A DNA stretch of 64,000 nt from JAEUOS01 sp965279115 (GTDB lineage Bacteria > Pseudomonadota > Gammaproteobacteria > Burkholderiales > JAEUOS01). Positions 50,310 through 58,252 of this stretch are shown piece by piece. The position numbers and the translations under genes were made by a program. Below the pieces are notes generated by a model. The model did not search any database. It was not told where the DNA came from and saw only the letters and a program-made list of their open reading frames with translations. The stretch's first letter is position 1. Each line of letters opens with the position of its first letter. The DNA is taken from NCBI GenBank assembly GCA_965279115.1, contig OZ257137.1:3286001-3350000 (forward strand), given 5' to 3'.

Positions 50310-51500
50310 GTGGTGCGCGTCGGATTCACCTTCGAGATGACGGGCTCCTGGCTGGGCGGGGCGAACTACTTCCGCAGCCTGGTGGCTGCATTGCTGGCTG
50401 TGCCCGGGCGTTCGGTCGAACCGGTGATCTTTGCCGGGACGGCGGATGTCGCCGGCCTGAAGGCGGATTTTCCCGGTGTCGACGTGGTGGCGACCGGCTT
50501 GTTTGTGCGCAGGGCGCCCGCCTGGATATTGCGGAAGCTTGTCCTGCGCCTGACCGGGCTCGATAGCGGCTTGCAGAGACTGCTCCGCAAACATGGCATC
50601 GCCGTCCTTTCGCATTCCGGCGCACTGGGCCCCGGCGCCACGATTCCGGCGATTGGCTGGATCGCCGACCTGCAGCACCGCCGCCTGCCCGAATTGTGCA
50701 GCCCGGCGGAATCCGCGGCGCGCGACGCCACCATCGAGCGCTGGCACCGCTACTGTGCGGCCCTTGTCTTCAGCAGCCATTCCGCACGCAGTGACTTCGA
50801 GCGCTTTTACGGCAAGGCACGCATTCCGGTGTTCGTGATCCCGTTCGTTCCGCTGACGCGGCCGGTTGACCCGCTTGTCGTCGAGCGGGTCGGTGGCAAG
50901 TATGGCTTGCGGGACAAATATTTCTTTATCCCCAACCAGTTCTGGAGCCACAAGAATCACCGGCTCGTGATCGAGGCTGCGTTGTTATTAAAGGCAGAAG
51001 GCCTGGAGGTCAACCTGGTGTTCACGGGCGGGGCGCAGGACTACCGGCATTCCGGTCACTACGCTGGACTGGTCGAACTGGCCTCAGGGCTGGGAGACCG
51101 TGTCCGGTTTATGGGGGTAGTGCCTTATGAAGATGTGCTGGCATTGATGGAGCGCGCGATTGCGGTGATCAATCCATCGCTCTTCGAAGGCTGGAGCACC
51201 ACGGTCGAAGAGGCGCGCAATCTCGGCAAGTCGATCCTGCTTTCCGACATCGACGTCCACCGCGAGCAGGCACCGCCGCGCGGGGTTTATTTCAAGCCGG
51301 ACGATGCCGTCGAATTGGCTGACAGGATGCGGCAGGCCTGGCATGGCTTTGATGGTCCTGAAGAGCACCGGTTGCGTCGAGTGCACGTGCCGGACGTCGC
51401 GGCACGCCGACTTGCATTCGGGCAGGCGTTTCAGGCCGCGGTATTGGCGGTGCATGAAGGCCACTCCTATGCTGTCTCGGCGGAACGCGCCGTGCCATGA
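50310..51500 (+). CDS. Glycosyltransferase family 4-like
   Basis: A 396-residue GT-B enzyme. The start GTG 50310 (a second GTG three bases on) precedes VRVGFTFEMTGSWLGGANYF, an N-terminal Gly-rich loop. The C-terminal half has FFIPNQFWSHKNHRLVIEA, LVFTGGAQDYRHSGHY and INPSLFEGWSTTVEEARNLG, which contains the EX7E donor motif. It is coupled to the next GT2 gene by ATGA and follows the SDR gene closely, so it may use the sugar that SDR makes. Donor not known. Confidence 0.87.
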   Translation: MVRVGFTFEMTGSWLGGANYFRSLVAALLAVPGRSVEPVIFAGTADVAGLKADFPGVDVVATGLFVRRAPAWILRKLVLRLTGLDSGLQRLLRKHGIAVLSHSGALGPGATIPAIGWIADLQHRRLPELCSPAESAARDATIERWHRYCAALVFSSHSARSDFERFYGKARIPVFVIPFVPLTRPVDPLVVERVGGKYGLRDKYFFIPNQFWSHKNHRLVIEAALLLKAEGLEVNLVFTGGAQDYRHSGHYAGLVELASGLGDRVRFMGVVPYEDVLALMERAIAVINPSLFEGWSTTVEEARNLGKSILLSDIDVHREQAPPRGVYFKPDDAVELADRMRQAWHGFDGPEEHRLRRVHVPDVAARRLAFGQAFQAAVLAVHEGHSYAVSAERAVP

Positions 51501-52312
51501 AGGCGATCGACATCTCCGTGGTGACGGTGGTCTACAACGGCTCCAGGTTCATCGGCGAATCCATGCAAAGCGTCCAGGCACAGACCGGACCGGTGGTCGA
51601 ACACTGGGTCATCGACGGCGGTTCGACCGACGGTACGCAGGACATTGTTCGCGCACACTCTTCCAGCCTGGCCGGTTGGATCAGTGAACCCGACGGCGGC
51701 ATCGCCGACGCTTTCAACAAGGGACTGGATCGTGCCACCGGGCGCTACGTCATGTTTCTCAATGCCGATGACGCGCTGGCCCATCCGCGCGCGCTTGCCG
51801 AACTCCATGACGCTGCGCGTTCCGGTGCCTGGCCCGCAGTTGTATACGGCGATTGCGATCTATTCGACCCCGACAGCGGGAAGTTCCTGTACCGCGCCGT
51901 GATCAACTACGATCGGGAGCGATTTCTGGCGCGCGAGACACTGCCACATCCCGGCATGCTCATGCATCGCCGATACTTCGAGGAATTCGGCCGCTTTGAC
52001 ACCAGTTTCCGGGTCGCGATGGATTACGAACTGTTCCTCAGGGGCGTGCCCTCGACCGGCGCCACCCGTGTGCCGGGCGTCGTCACCCGGGTGCGCGCGG
52101 GTGGCGTAAGCGCGCGCAATCGCCAATTGGTGATCGACGAGACAATGCGTGCGCTCAGGATGCACGGGCACCTTTCGGCCCTGGGCGAAGCGCGGGTGAG
52201 AGCGGTCTACGCCGTGCGCGGCGCGGCGCGACGCGCGCTTGAAGGCGCAGGGCTCTATCGTGCATTCGATGCCGTCCGGCGGCGACGCAGGGGAGTGCAG
52301 GACCATGCCTGA
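51497..52312 (+). CDS. Glycosyltransferase family 2
   Basis: A 271-residue GT-A enzyme. It begins IDISVVTVVYNGSRFIGESM, with VIDGGSTDGTQDIV giving the first nucleotide-binding Asp and MFLNADDALAHPRA the DxD-type metal site; LPHPGMLMHRRYFEEFGRF follows with the acceptor loop. It fits WcaA/SpsA-type GT2 proteins. Its start overlaps the GT4 stop by four bases, its stop overlaps the FkbM gene by eight. Acceptor unknown. Confidence 0.9.
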   Translation: MKAIDISVVTVVYNGSRFIGESMQSVQAQTGPVVEHWVIDGGSTDGTQDIVRAHSSSLAGWISEPDGGIADAFNKGLDRATGRYVMFLNADDALAHPRALAELHDAARSGAWPAVVYGDCDLFDPDSGKFLYRAVINYDRERFLARETLPHPGMLMHRRYFEEFGRFDTSFRVAMDYELFLRGVPSTGATRVPGVVTRVRAGGVSARNRQLVIDETMRALRMHGHLSALGEARVRAVYAVRGAARRALEGAGLYRAFDAVRRRRRGVQDHA

Positions 52313-53027
52313 TTTTCGCTCCATCCGCGCGGCGCTCGGCCGTCTTCGTCACCGCATGCGCGAAGGGGCCCAGGAGTCCTTCGCGCAATGCGGCGAGGAC
52401 CTCATCATCGCCTATGTTTTCAATGCGTTGGGACGCAAGCGGATCCGCTATCTCGACATTGGCGCCCACCATCCAACTTACCTGAGCAACACCCACTACT
52501 TTTACCTGCGCGGACACCGTGGTGTATGCGTTGAACCGGACGCGTCGCTGCTGGAGGCTTTCCGGCGTGAACGCGCCGGCGATGCCCTCCTCAACATCGG
52601 CATTGCTGCCGAGGAAGGGGAGGCGGAGTTTTTCGTCCTCACCACGCCAACCCTGAACACGTTCTCCCGCGAAGAGGCGGAGCGCTTCGCGTCCTATGGG
52701 AATCAGCGCATCGAACGCGTGGAAAGGATCCGCATCCGCAATGTCAACAATGTGATCCGCGAGCAGTTTGGCGGCGCGCCGGACCTTCTTTCCCTTGATG
52801 TCGAGGGGCTGGATCTCGCGATTCTGAAGAGCCTCGATTTCGCGGCGTATGCGCCCGATGTCTGTTGCGTTGAAACCCTGTCGTACACCGAGGATCGAAG
52901 CGAGCGCAAACTCACCGAAATCATCGATTTCATGCTCGGGCATGACTACTTCGTCTACGCCGACACGTTCGTCAATTCGATATTCGTGCGGCGATCCGCG
53001 TGGCGCGCTCGCGTCGGTGCGCGATGA
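52305..53027 (+). CDS. FkbM-family methyltransferase
   Basis: A 240-residue methyltransferase of the FkbM type. SFAQCGEDLIIAYVFNALGR leads to RYLDIGAHHPTYLSNTHYF (SAM loop), CVEPDASLLEAFRRERA and LLSLDVEGLDLAILKSLDF, the family's acidic triad-like block. ATG 52305 overlaps the GT2 stop by eight bases. FkbM-type enzymes O-methylate sugars and polyketides, and the neighbouring glycosyltransferases make a sugar substrate likely. The upstream opening from 52239 is inside the GT2 gene. Confidence 0.85.
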   Translation: MPDFRSIRAALGRLRHRMREGAQESFAQCGEDLIIAYVFNALGRKRIRYLDIGAHHPTYLSNTHYFYLRGHRGVCVEPDASLLEAFRRERAGDALLNIGIAAEEGEAEFFVLTTPTLNTFSREEAERFASYGNQRIERVERIRIRNVNNVIREQFGGAPDLLSLDVEGLDLAILKSLDFAAYAPDVCCVETLSYTEDRSERKLTEIIDFMLGHDYFVYADTFVNSIFVRRSAWRARVGAR

Positions 53028-53770
53028 ATTTCCTGAAGCGTTGGGTGTTGGCATTCATCGCGCCCAGGCCGTTGGTGGGGGCTCTATACCTGCCGCGATT
53101 CTTGCGTGACTTCATACGCTTTCGCGCCGCGACCGCCGGCGCCGGGCGTCCGCAGGTTTCCGAAACCTACCCCTGTCTGGTCGACTGGGTGGCGTCTACG
53201 CCGTTCGATCCGCACTACTTCCACCAGGGCGCCTGGCTGGCGCGTCATCTCGCGGCGCGACCCGTCGCCTCGCATGTCGACATCGGATCAAGCGTGATGA
53301 TGCTGTCGGTCATGACGGCGTGGGCGCCGACGGTGTTTGTCGACGTGCGGCCTCTGTACGCCGGAATCACCGGCCTTTTGCCGGTCGCGGGCACCCTGGC
53401 CGGACTGCCTTTCGCGGACCGCTCGCTGGCGTCCGTGTCTTGTCTCCACGTCATCGAGCATGTCGGTCTGGGGCGTTACGGGGATCCGCTTGACCCTGAA
53501 GGCGCGCGCGCCGCGGCACGGGAACTGGCGCGCGTGCTTGCGCCGGCCGGCCGGCTATACCTTTCCACGCCGGTGGGGCGCGAGCGGGTCTGTTTCAACG
53601 CCCACCGCGTTTTTTCGCCCGATACCGTCCGCGGGTGGTTTTCGGATTTCGAACTGGCCAGCTTTTCCTTTGTCGACGATTCCGGGGTTTTTCGCGCCCG
53701 GCAGGACCCGGCTGCGGCGGCCGATCTCGAGTACGGTTGCGGCATGTTCGTCTTCGAGCGTCCCGCCTGA
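53024..53770 (+). CDS. DUF268-type SAM-dependent methyltransferase-like protein
   Basis: A 248-residue protein. VDIGSSVMMLSVMTAWAPTV takes the place of the usual SAM loop, FVDVRPLYAG the ribose-binding strand, and LPFADRSLASVSCLHVIEHV and GLGRYGDPLDPEGARAA give the pattern of DUF268 proteins. RLYLSTPVGRERVCFNAHRV and FSPDTVRGWFSDFEL follow. Coupled upstream by ATGA. Family function is not established; a methyltransferase role on sugars is inferred from the fold and the locus. Confidence 0.8.
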   Translation: MNFLKRWVLAFIAPRPLVGALYLPRFLRDFIRFRAATAGAGRPQVSETYPCLVDWVASTPFDPHYFHQGAWLARHLAARPVASHVDIGSSVMMLSVMTAWAPTVFVDVRPLYAGITGLLPVAGTLAGLPFADRSLASVSCLHVIEHVGLGRYGDPLDPEGARAAARELARVLAPAGRLYLSTPVGRERVCFNAHRVFSPDTVRGWFSDFELASFSFVDDSGVFRARQDPAAAADLEYGCGMFVFERPA

Positions 53771-53776
53771 GGCTGC

Positions 53777-54964
53777 ATGCGCATCCTGTGCGTTTTCGGT
53801 CGGCACAACTACGGTGATCCCGCGCGCGGCGAAGGCGTGGAGTACACGCATTTCCTGCCGGCGTTCCGCTCGCTTGGCCACGAAGTCGAACACTTTGAGT
53901 CCTTTTCCCGTGCGGCGCATGCCGATTTCGCGGCCTTGAATCGCGCCTTGCTGGAGCGCGTTGACGCATGGCGGCCCGACGTCGTGTTCATGGTGCTGAT
54001 GATGGCGGAGGTTTGGCTTGAGACCATTGACCTGGTCAGGGCTTCCGGCGCCAGGGTGGTCAACTGGTCAACCGACGATTCCTGGAAGTATGCGGAGTTT
54101 TCGCGGCTGATTGCGCCGTCGTTCGATGTTTTCGCCACCACGTGCCCGGATGCGCCCGCCTGGTATGCAAGGGACGGAATCGCAAGCTGCATGTTGACGC
54201 AGTGGGCGGCGGCGGCCGGCGATCTGGCTCCGCCCAGGCCGGCTGCGGACTGCGCGTTTGATGTGAGTTTTGTCGGGTCCTGCTACGGAAAGCGTGCCGC
54301 GCGTGTGCAGCGCTTGCGCGACGCCGGATACAAGGTGGAGTGTTTCGGGCATGGCTGGCCCAACGGCCCGATCGACGCTGATCGCATGCGGCAAATCATT
54401 CGCGACTCACGCGTCAGCCTCAATTTCAGCGAAGCCGGAAGAGGCAACGGCCGGCAGATCAAGGCCCGGGTATTCGAGGTACCCGGCGCCGGAGGCCTGC
54501 TCCTGACCGAGTACGCGCCGCATCTGGAACGCTACTTTGATATTGGCCGGGAGATCGCCTGTTTTCGGGAGGACTCCGATCTGCCGGATGCCGTCGGTGG
54601 CCTGCTGCGCGACGCGGCGGCACGCGATGCGATGGCTATGGCAGGGCACCAGCGGGTGGTTCGCGAGCATGTCTACGAAAAACGCCTGGCCGAGGTGCTT
54701 GCCCGCGCCATGGCGGGCGCGCCGCGCTCGGGGGTGCCGTTGGACTGGAATGTTGTCGGCAGCCTGTGCGAGCGGCACAGGAGCGGACCGGCCTTGCGCG
54801 CGCTGGGTATGGCCTTGCGCGGCATATGCCGACTCATGTGGGGCAACAAGCGCGGACAGCGGGCTGCGCGGCGCTTGCTCTTTGAAGCCAGTTGGAGGAT
54901 TTTCGGCAGGCGCACCTACACCTGCGCAGGATTTCCCGGGCGGCTTTTTTATCGCGAGAGCTGA
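53777..54964 (+). CDS. CgeB-like glycosyltransferase
   Basis: A 395-residue GT-B protein like spore maturation protein CgeB (Glyco_trans_1_2). It begins RILCVFGRHNYGDPARGEGV, shows a DUF3880-like N-terminal half (VVNWSTDDSWKYAEFSRL) and the C-terminal domain with KARVFEVPGAGGLLLTEYAP, characteristic for this group, then FREDSDLPDAVGGLLRDAA. It is six bases after the DUF268 gene and two bases before the next GT2 gene. It probably adds one glycan residue; donor unknown. Confidence 0.85.
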   Translation: MRILCVFGRHNYGDPARGEGVEYTHFLPAFRSLGHEVEHFESFSRAAHADFAALNRALLERVDAWRPDVVFMVLMMAEVWLETIDLVRASGARVVNWSTDDSWKYAEFSRLIAPSFDVFATTCPDAPAWYARDGIASCMLTQWAAAAGDLAPPRPAADCAFDVSFVGSCYGKRAARVQRLRDAGYKVECFGHGWPNGPIDADRMRQIIRDSRVSLNFSEAGRGNGRQIKARVFEVPGAGGLLLTEYAPHLERYFDIGREIACFREDSDLPDAVGGLLRDAAARDAMAMAGHQRVVREHVYEKRLAEVLARAMAGAPRSGVPLDWNVVGSLCERHRSGPALRALGMALRGICRLMWGNKRGQRAARRLLFEASWRIFGRRTYTCAGFPGRLFYRES

Positions 54965-54966
54965 AC

Positions 54967-55842
54967 GTGCACCCGGTTACCCCGAAGGTCACCATCGCCA
55001 TGCCGGTGCGCAACGCCGAGGCCACGATCGCAGTTGCGATCCGCTCCATTGTCCAGCAAACCTGGCGCGATTGGGAACTGCTGGTGATCGACGACGGCTC
55101 TACCGACGCCACTGCGGGCGTGGTTTCGGGCTTCCGCGATCCGCGTGTTCGCCTGATCACAGGCGGTGGGAATTTGGGTCTCGCCGCGCGCCTCAATCAG
55201 GCGATCAGCATGTCCACCGCCCCGCTATTCGCGCGGATGGATGCCGATGACGTGGCGTACCCTTTGCGTCTGGAGGCTCAGGTAGAATTCCTAGAGAAAG
55301 AGCCGGGGTGCGACCTGGCGGGCTGTGGCGTGCTGATGTTTGACGCGCTCGGAAATATCACCGGGCGCTATCCGCTTCGGCGCACGCACGCGGAGATCTG
55401 CTGTGAGCCGTGGCGGGGGTTTTTCCTGCCGCACCCTACCTGGATGGGCAGGCGCGACTGGTTCTCGAAGTTCGGATATCTGGAGTCGTACCTGAAGACC
55501 CAGGATCAGGATCTCCTGTTGCGGTCGTTCGACACGAGCACTTTTGCGTGTGTTGAACGTACCTTGCTGGGTTACCGTCAGGAACGAAGGGTATTGGGGA
55601 AGGTGCTGCGGGGCCGTGCTTATTTCTCGCGATCAATCCTGCGGGAGGCGCGCAGGCGCCGAGCCTGGAAATCCGGAGCAATCGGAGTGGCAGCGCAGTT
55701 TGGAAAGGCGCTCGTGGATCTGGTGACGGTGCCATTGGGGATCGACGGTGTGCTCAGGCGCGAATCGGTCGCGATTTCTTCGGGTGAGCTTGACGAGTGG
55801 CGCGCGGTTTGGAGAGCGAGCAATATGGGCGGTTCAAAATGA
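54967..55842 (+). CDS. Glycosyltransferase family 2
   Basis: A 291-residue GT2 enzyme. The start is GTG 54967, two bases after the CgeB-like stop and preceded by a GAGAG site. KVTIAMPVRNAEATIAVAI, VIDDGSTDATAGVV and LFARMDADDVAYPLRL are the consecutive donor- and metal-binding blocks; HPTWMGRRDWF follows. The last ~70 residues are basic with a hydrophobic stretch and may touch the membrane. Its end overlaps the epimerase start by four bases (ATGA). Acceptor unknown. Confidence 0.88.
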   Translation: MHPVTPKVTIAMPVRNAEATIAVAIRSIVQQTWRDWELLVIDDGSTDATAGVVSGFRDPRVRLITGGGNLGLAARLNQAISMSTAPLFARMDADDVAYPLRLEAQVEFLEKEPGCDLAGCGVLMFDALGNITGRYPLRRTHAEICCEPWRGFFLPHPTWMGRRDWFSKFGYLESYLKTQDQDLLLRSFDTSTFACVERTLLGYRQERRVLGKVLRGRAYFSRSILREARRRRAWKSGAIGVAAQFGKALVDLVTVPLGIDGVLRRESVAISSGELDEWRAVWRASNMGGSK

Positions 55843-56846
55843 AAATCCTAGTTACCGGATGCGCGGGATTCATCGGCATGCATACAGCCGTCAGGCTGCT
55901 CGCCGCAGGTCACGACGTTGTCGGAGTTGATAGCGTCAACGACTATTACGACGTAAATCTCAAGGAAAACCGCCTCGCCGAGCTGTCGCGCAGGCCGGCG
56001 TTCACCTTCGAGCGGTTTGATCTGGCCGAAAAGGCGCGACTGAATGACCTGTTCGCCCGCCACCGCTTTGATCGCGTCCTCAATCTCGCCGCCCAGGCCG
56101 GTGTGCGCTATTCGCTGACCAATCCGGATGCTTACATCACCAGCAACCTGGTGGCGTTCATGAATATTCTGGAGTGTTGCCGGCACCAGAAGGTGGCGCA
56201 CCTGACCTACGCAAGCAGTTCGAGCGTATACGGTGCCAATTCCAAGCTTCCTTTTTCAACCAGCGATCCGGTCGATCACCCCGTAAGCCTATATGCAGCG
56301 ACCAAGCGCGCCAACGAGTTGATGGCGCACACCTACAGCCACCTGTTTGGCTTGCCGACCACCGGCCTGCGCTTTTTCACGGTCTATGGCCCGTGGGGGC
56401 GCCCCGACATGTCCATGGCCCTTTTCACCTCTGCGATTGTCGAGGGGCGTGCGATCAACGTCTTCAACCATGGCAACATGCGGCGCGACTTCACCTACGT
56501 GGATGACATTGTTGAAGGGGTGGTGCGGGTGCTCGATGCGATTCCCCAGGCCAGTGTTCCCGGCCCGGGCAGCTATGATGATCCAGCGCGCAGCGCGGCG
56601 CCGTTTCGCGTGTTCAATATTGGCAACAGCGATCCCGTGCCCCTGATGGAGATGATCGGTCTGATAGAGAGCGCGGTGGGCAAGAAGGCGATTCTCAATC
56701 ACATGCCGATGCAGGCCGGCGATGTGGCTGAAACCAGTGCCGACACGGCTGACCTGCTGGCCACGGTGGGGTTCAAGCCCAGTACGCCCCTGGCCGATGG
56801 CATCCGCCGCTATGTGGACTGGCATCGGGCCTACCACAAGGTATAG
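55839..56846 (+). CDS. UDP-glucuronate 4-epimerase-type SDR
   Basis: A 335-residue epimerase. KILVTGCAGFIGMHTAVRLL is the NAD loop; GVDSVNDYYDVNLKENRL is a signature of UDP-glucuronate epimerases (CapI/WbpP relatives); YASSSSVYG and SLYAATKRANELMAHTYSHL hold the catalytic Ser and YxxxK; FFTVYGPWGRPDMSMALFT follows. It would interconvert UDP-GlcA and UDP-GalA or the N-acetyl counterparts. ATG 55839 overlaps the GT2 stop by four bases. The gene is followed by a 44-base gap and a sugar dehydrogenase, its usual partner. Confidence 0.91.
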   Translation: MKILVTGCAGFIGMHTAVRLLAAGHDVVGVDSVNDYYDVNLKENRLAELSRRPAFTFERFDLAEKARLNDLFARHRFDRVLNLAAQAGVRYSLTNPDAYITSNLVAFMNILECCRHQKVAHLTYASSSSVYGANSKLPFSTSDPVDHPVSLYAATKRANELMAHTYSHLFGLPTTGLRFFTVYGPWGRPDMSMALFTSAIVEGRAINVFNHGNMRRDFTYVDDIVEGVVRVLDAIPQASVPGPGSYDDPARSAAPFRVFNIGNSDPVPLMEMIGLIESAVGKKAILNHMPMQAGDVAETSADTADLLATVGFKPSTPLADGIRRYVDWHRAYHKV

Positions 56847-56890
56847 GAAGGCGCCGCGGGGAACGCAGGCCGAAATAACGGGAGAAGCGG

Positions 56891-58180
56891 ATGAGTGATT
56901 TCAAGACAATTGGCGTGATCGGACTGGGCTATGTAGGCCTGCCGCTGGCGATCGCGTTCGGCAAGCAGCGCCGCGTGATCGGCTTCGACATGTCGAAGGC
57001 AAAGATCGCCAGTTATCGGGCCGGCATCGACCCGACCGGTGAGGTCGATGATGCGGACATGCGGGCTGCCTCACACCTCGAATACACCGACGACGGCGCC
57101 CGGTTGGCCGAGGCGGACGTCATCATCGTCGCCGTACCTACGCCGGTTGACGAGGCGCATCAACCGGACTTTACCCCCCTGGTCGGCGCCAGCGAGACCG
57201 CCGGCAGGTTCATGAAGCGCGGTACGACGGTGATTTTCGAGTCGACCGTGTATCCCGGCGCCACTGAAGAAGTTTGCGTCCCGGTGATCGAGAAGCATTC
57301 CGGCATGAAATGGAAGTCCGATTTCAACGTGGGCTACTCGCCGGAACGTATCAATCCCGGCGACAAGGAGCACACGTTCACGAAGATCCTCAAGGTCGTC
57401 TCGGGCGATACGCCGGATACCCTCGAGCGTGTGGCGGCGCTCTACGGAAGCGTTGTCACCGCCGGTGTTCACCGCGCTTCTTCCATCAAGGTTGCCGAGG
57501 CCGCCAAGGTGATCGAGAACAGCCAGCGCGACATCAACATCGCGTTCATGAATGAGCTTGCCATCATTTTTGATCGTATCGGCATCGATACCAGCGAGGT
57601 CTTGCAGGCCGCCGGGACGAAGTGGAATTTCCTGCCGTTCCGGCCGGGCCTGGTGGGTGGGCATTGCATCGGCGTGGATCCCTATTACCTGACGCACAAG
57701 GCCGAGACGACCGGGTACCACCCCGAGGTGATACTTGCCGGCCGCAGAATCAACGACGGCATGGGCAAGTTCATCGCCGAGAAGACCATCAAGCTGATGA
57801 TCGCGTCGGGCAGTTCCATCAAGGGGGCGCGCGTCAACGTACTGGGTCTTACGTTCAAGGAGGACTGCCCGGACCTGAGGAATTCACGGGTCATCGACAT
57901 CATTACGGAACTCAAGACCTATGGAGTCGAGGTGTTCGTGCACGATCCGTCGGCGGACAGTAGCGAGGCTGAGCATGAATACGGTATTCCGCTCACGCCC
58001 TGGGAAAGCCTGCCGCAGGCAGATGCCGTGGTGCTTGCGGTCGCGCATCGGGAGTATCGCAAGTTGCAGCCTGCGGACCTGGCCGGCCGTCTCAAGGCCG
58101 GCGGCGGGGTCGTGGACGTGAAGGCGGTTCTCAGGCCGGATGAAATACGCGCGGCGGGATACGGATTCTGGCGACTCTGA
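56891..58180 (+). CDS. UDP-HexNAc 6-dehydrogenase (WbpO/TviB-type)
   Basis: A 429-residue nucleotide-sugar dehydrogenase. GVIGLGYVGLPLAIAFGKQ is the NAD loop; IFESTVYPGATEEVCVPVIE, NVGYSPERINPGD and the catalytic Cys in GGHCIGVDPYYLTHKAE follow; VLGLTFKEDCPDLRNSRVID is the C-terminal UDP-binding part. The pattern is that of TviB/WbpO enzymes making UDP-GalNAcA or UDP-GlcNAcA, not of UDP-glucose dehydrogenase. A GGAG site at 56880-56883 precedes ATG 56891. Its neighbours, an epimerase and an AsnB-like amidotransferase, suggest an amidated uronic acid end product. Confidence 0.92.
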   Translation: MSDFKTIGVIGLGYVGLPLAIAFGKQRRVIGFDMSKAKIASYRAGIDPTGEVDDADMRAASHLEYTDDGARLAEADVIIVAVPTPVDEAHQPDFTPLVGASETAGRFMKRGTTVIFESTVYPGATEEVCVPVIEKHSGMKWKSDFNVGYSPERINPGDKEHTFTKILKVVSGDTPDTLERVAALYGSVVTAGVHRASSIKVAEAAKVIENSQRDINIAFMNELAIIFDRIGIDTSEVLQAAGTKWNFLPFRPGLVGGHCIGVDPYYLTHKAETTGYHPEVILAGRRINDGMGKFIAEKTIKLMIASGSSIKGARVNVLGLTFKEDCPDLRNSRVIDIITELKTYGVEVFVHDPSADSSEAEHEYGIPLTPWESLPQADAVVLAVAHREYRKLQPADLAGRLKAGGGVVDVKAVLRPDEIRAAGYGFWRL

Positions 58181-58252
58181 TTTTCGTCCCGATTGGCCTG
58201 AATTGGCCCACCTGACCGCTGACGCGCCTTTGCCGGGAGCCGTGTTTTTGCC

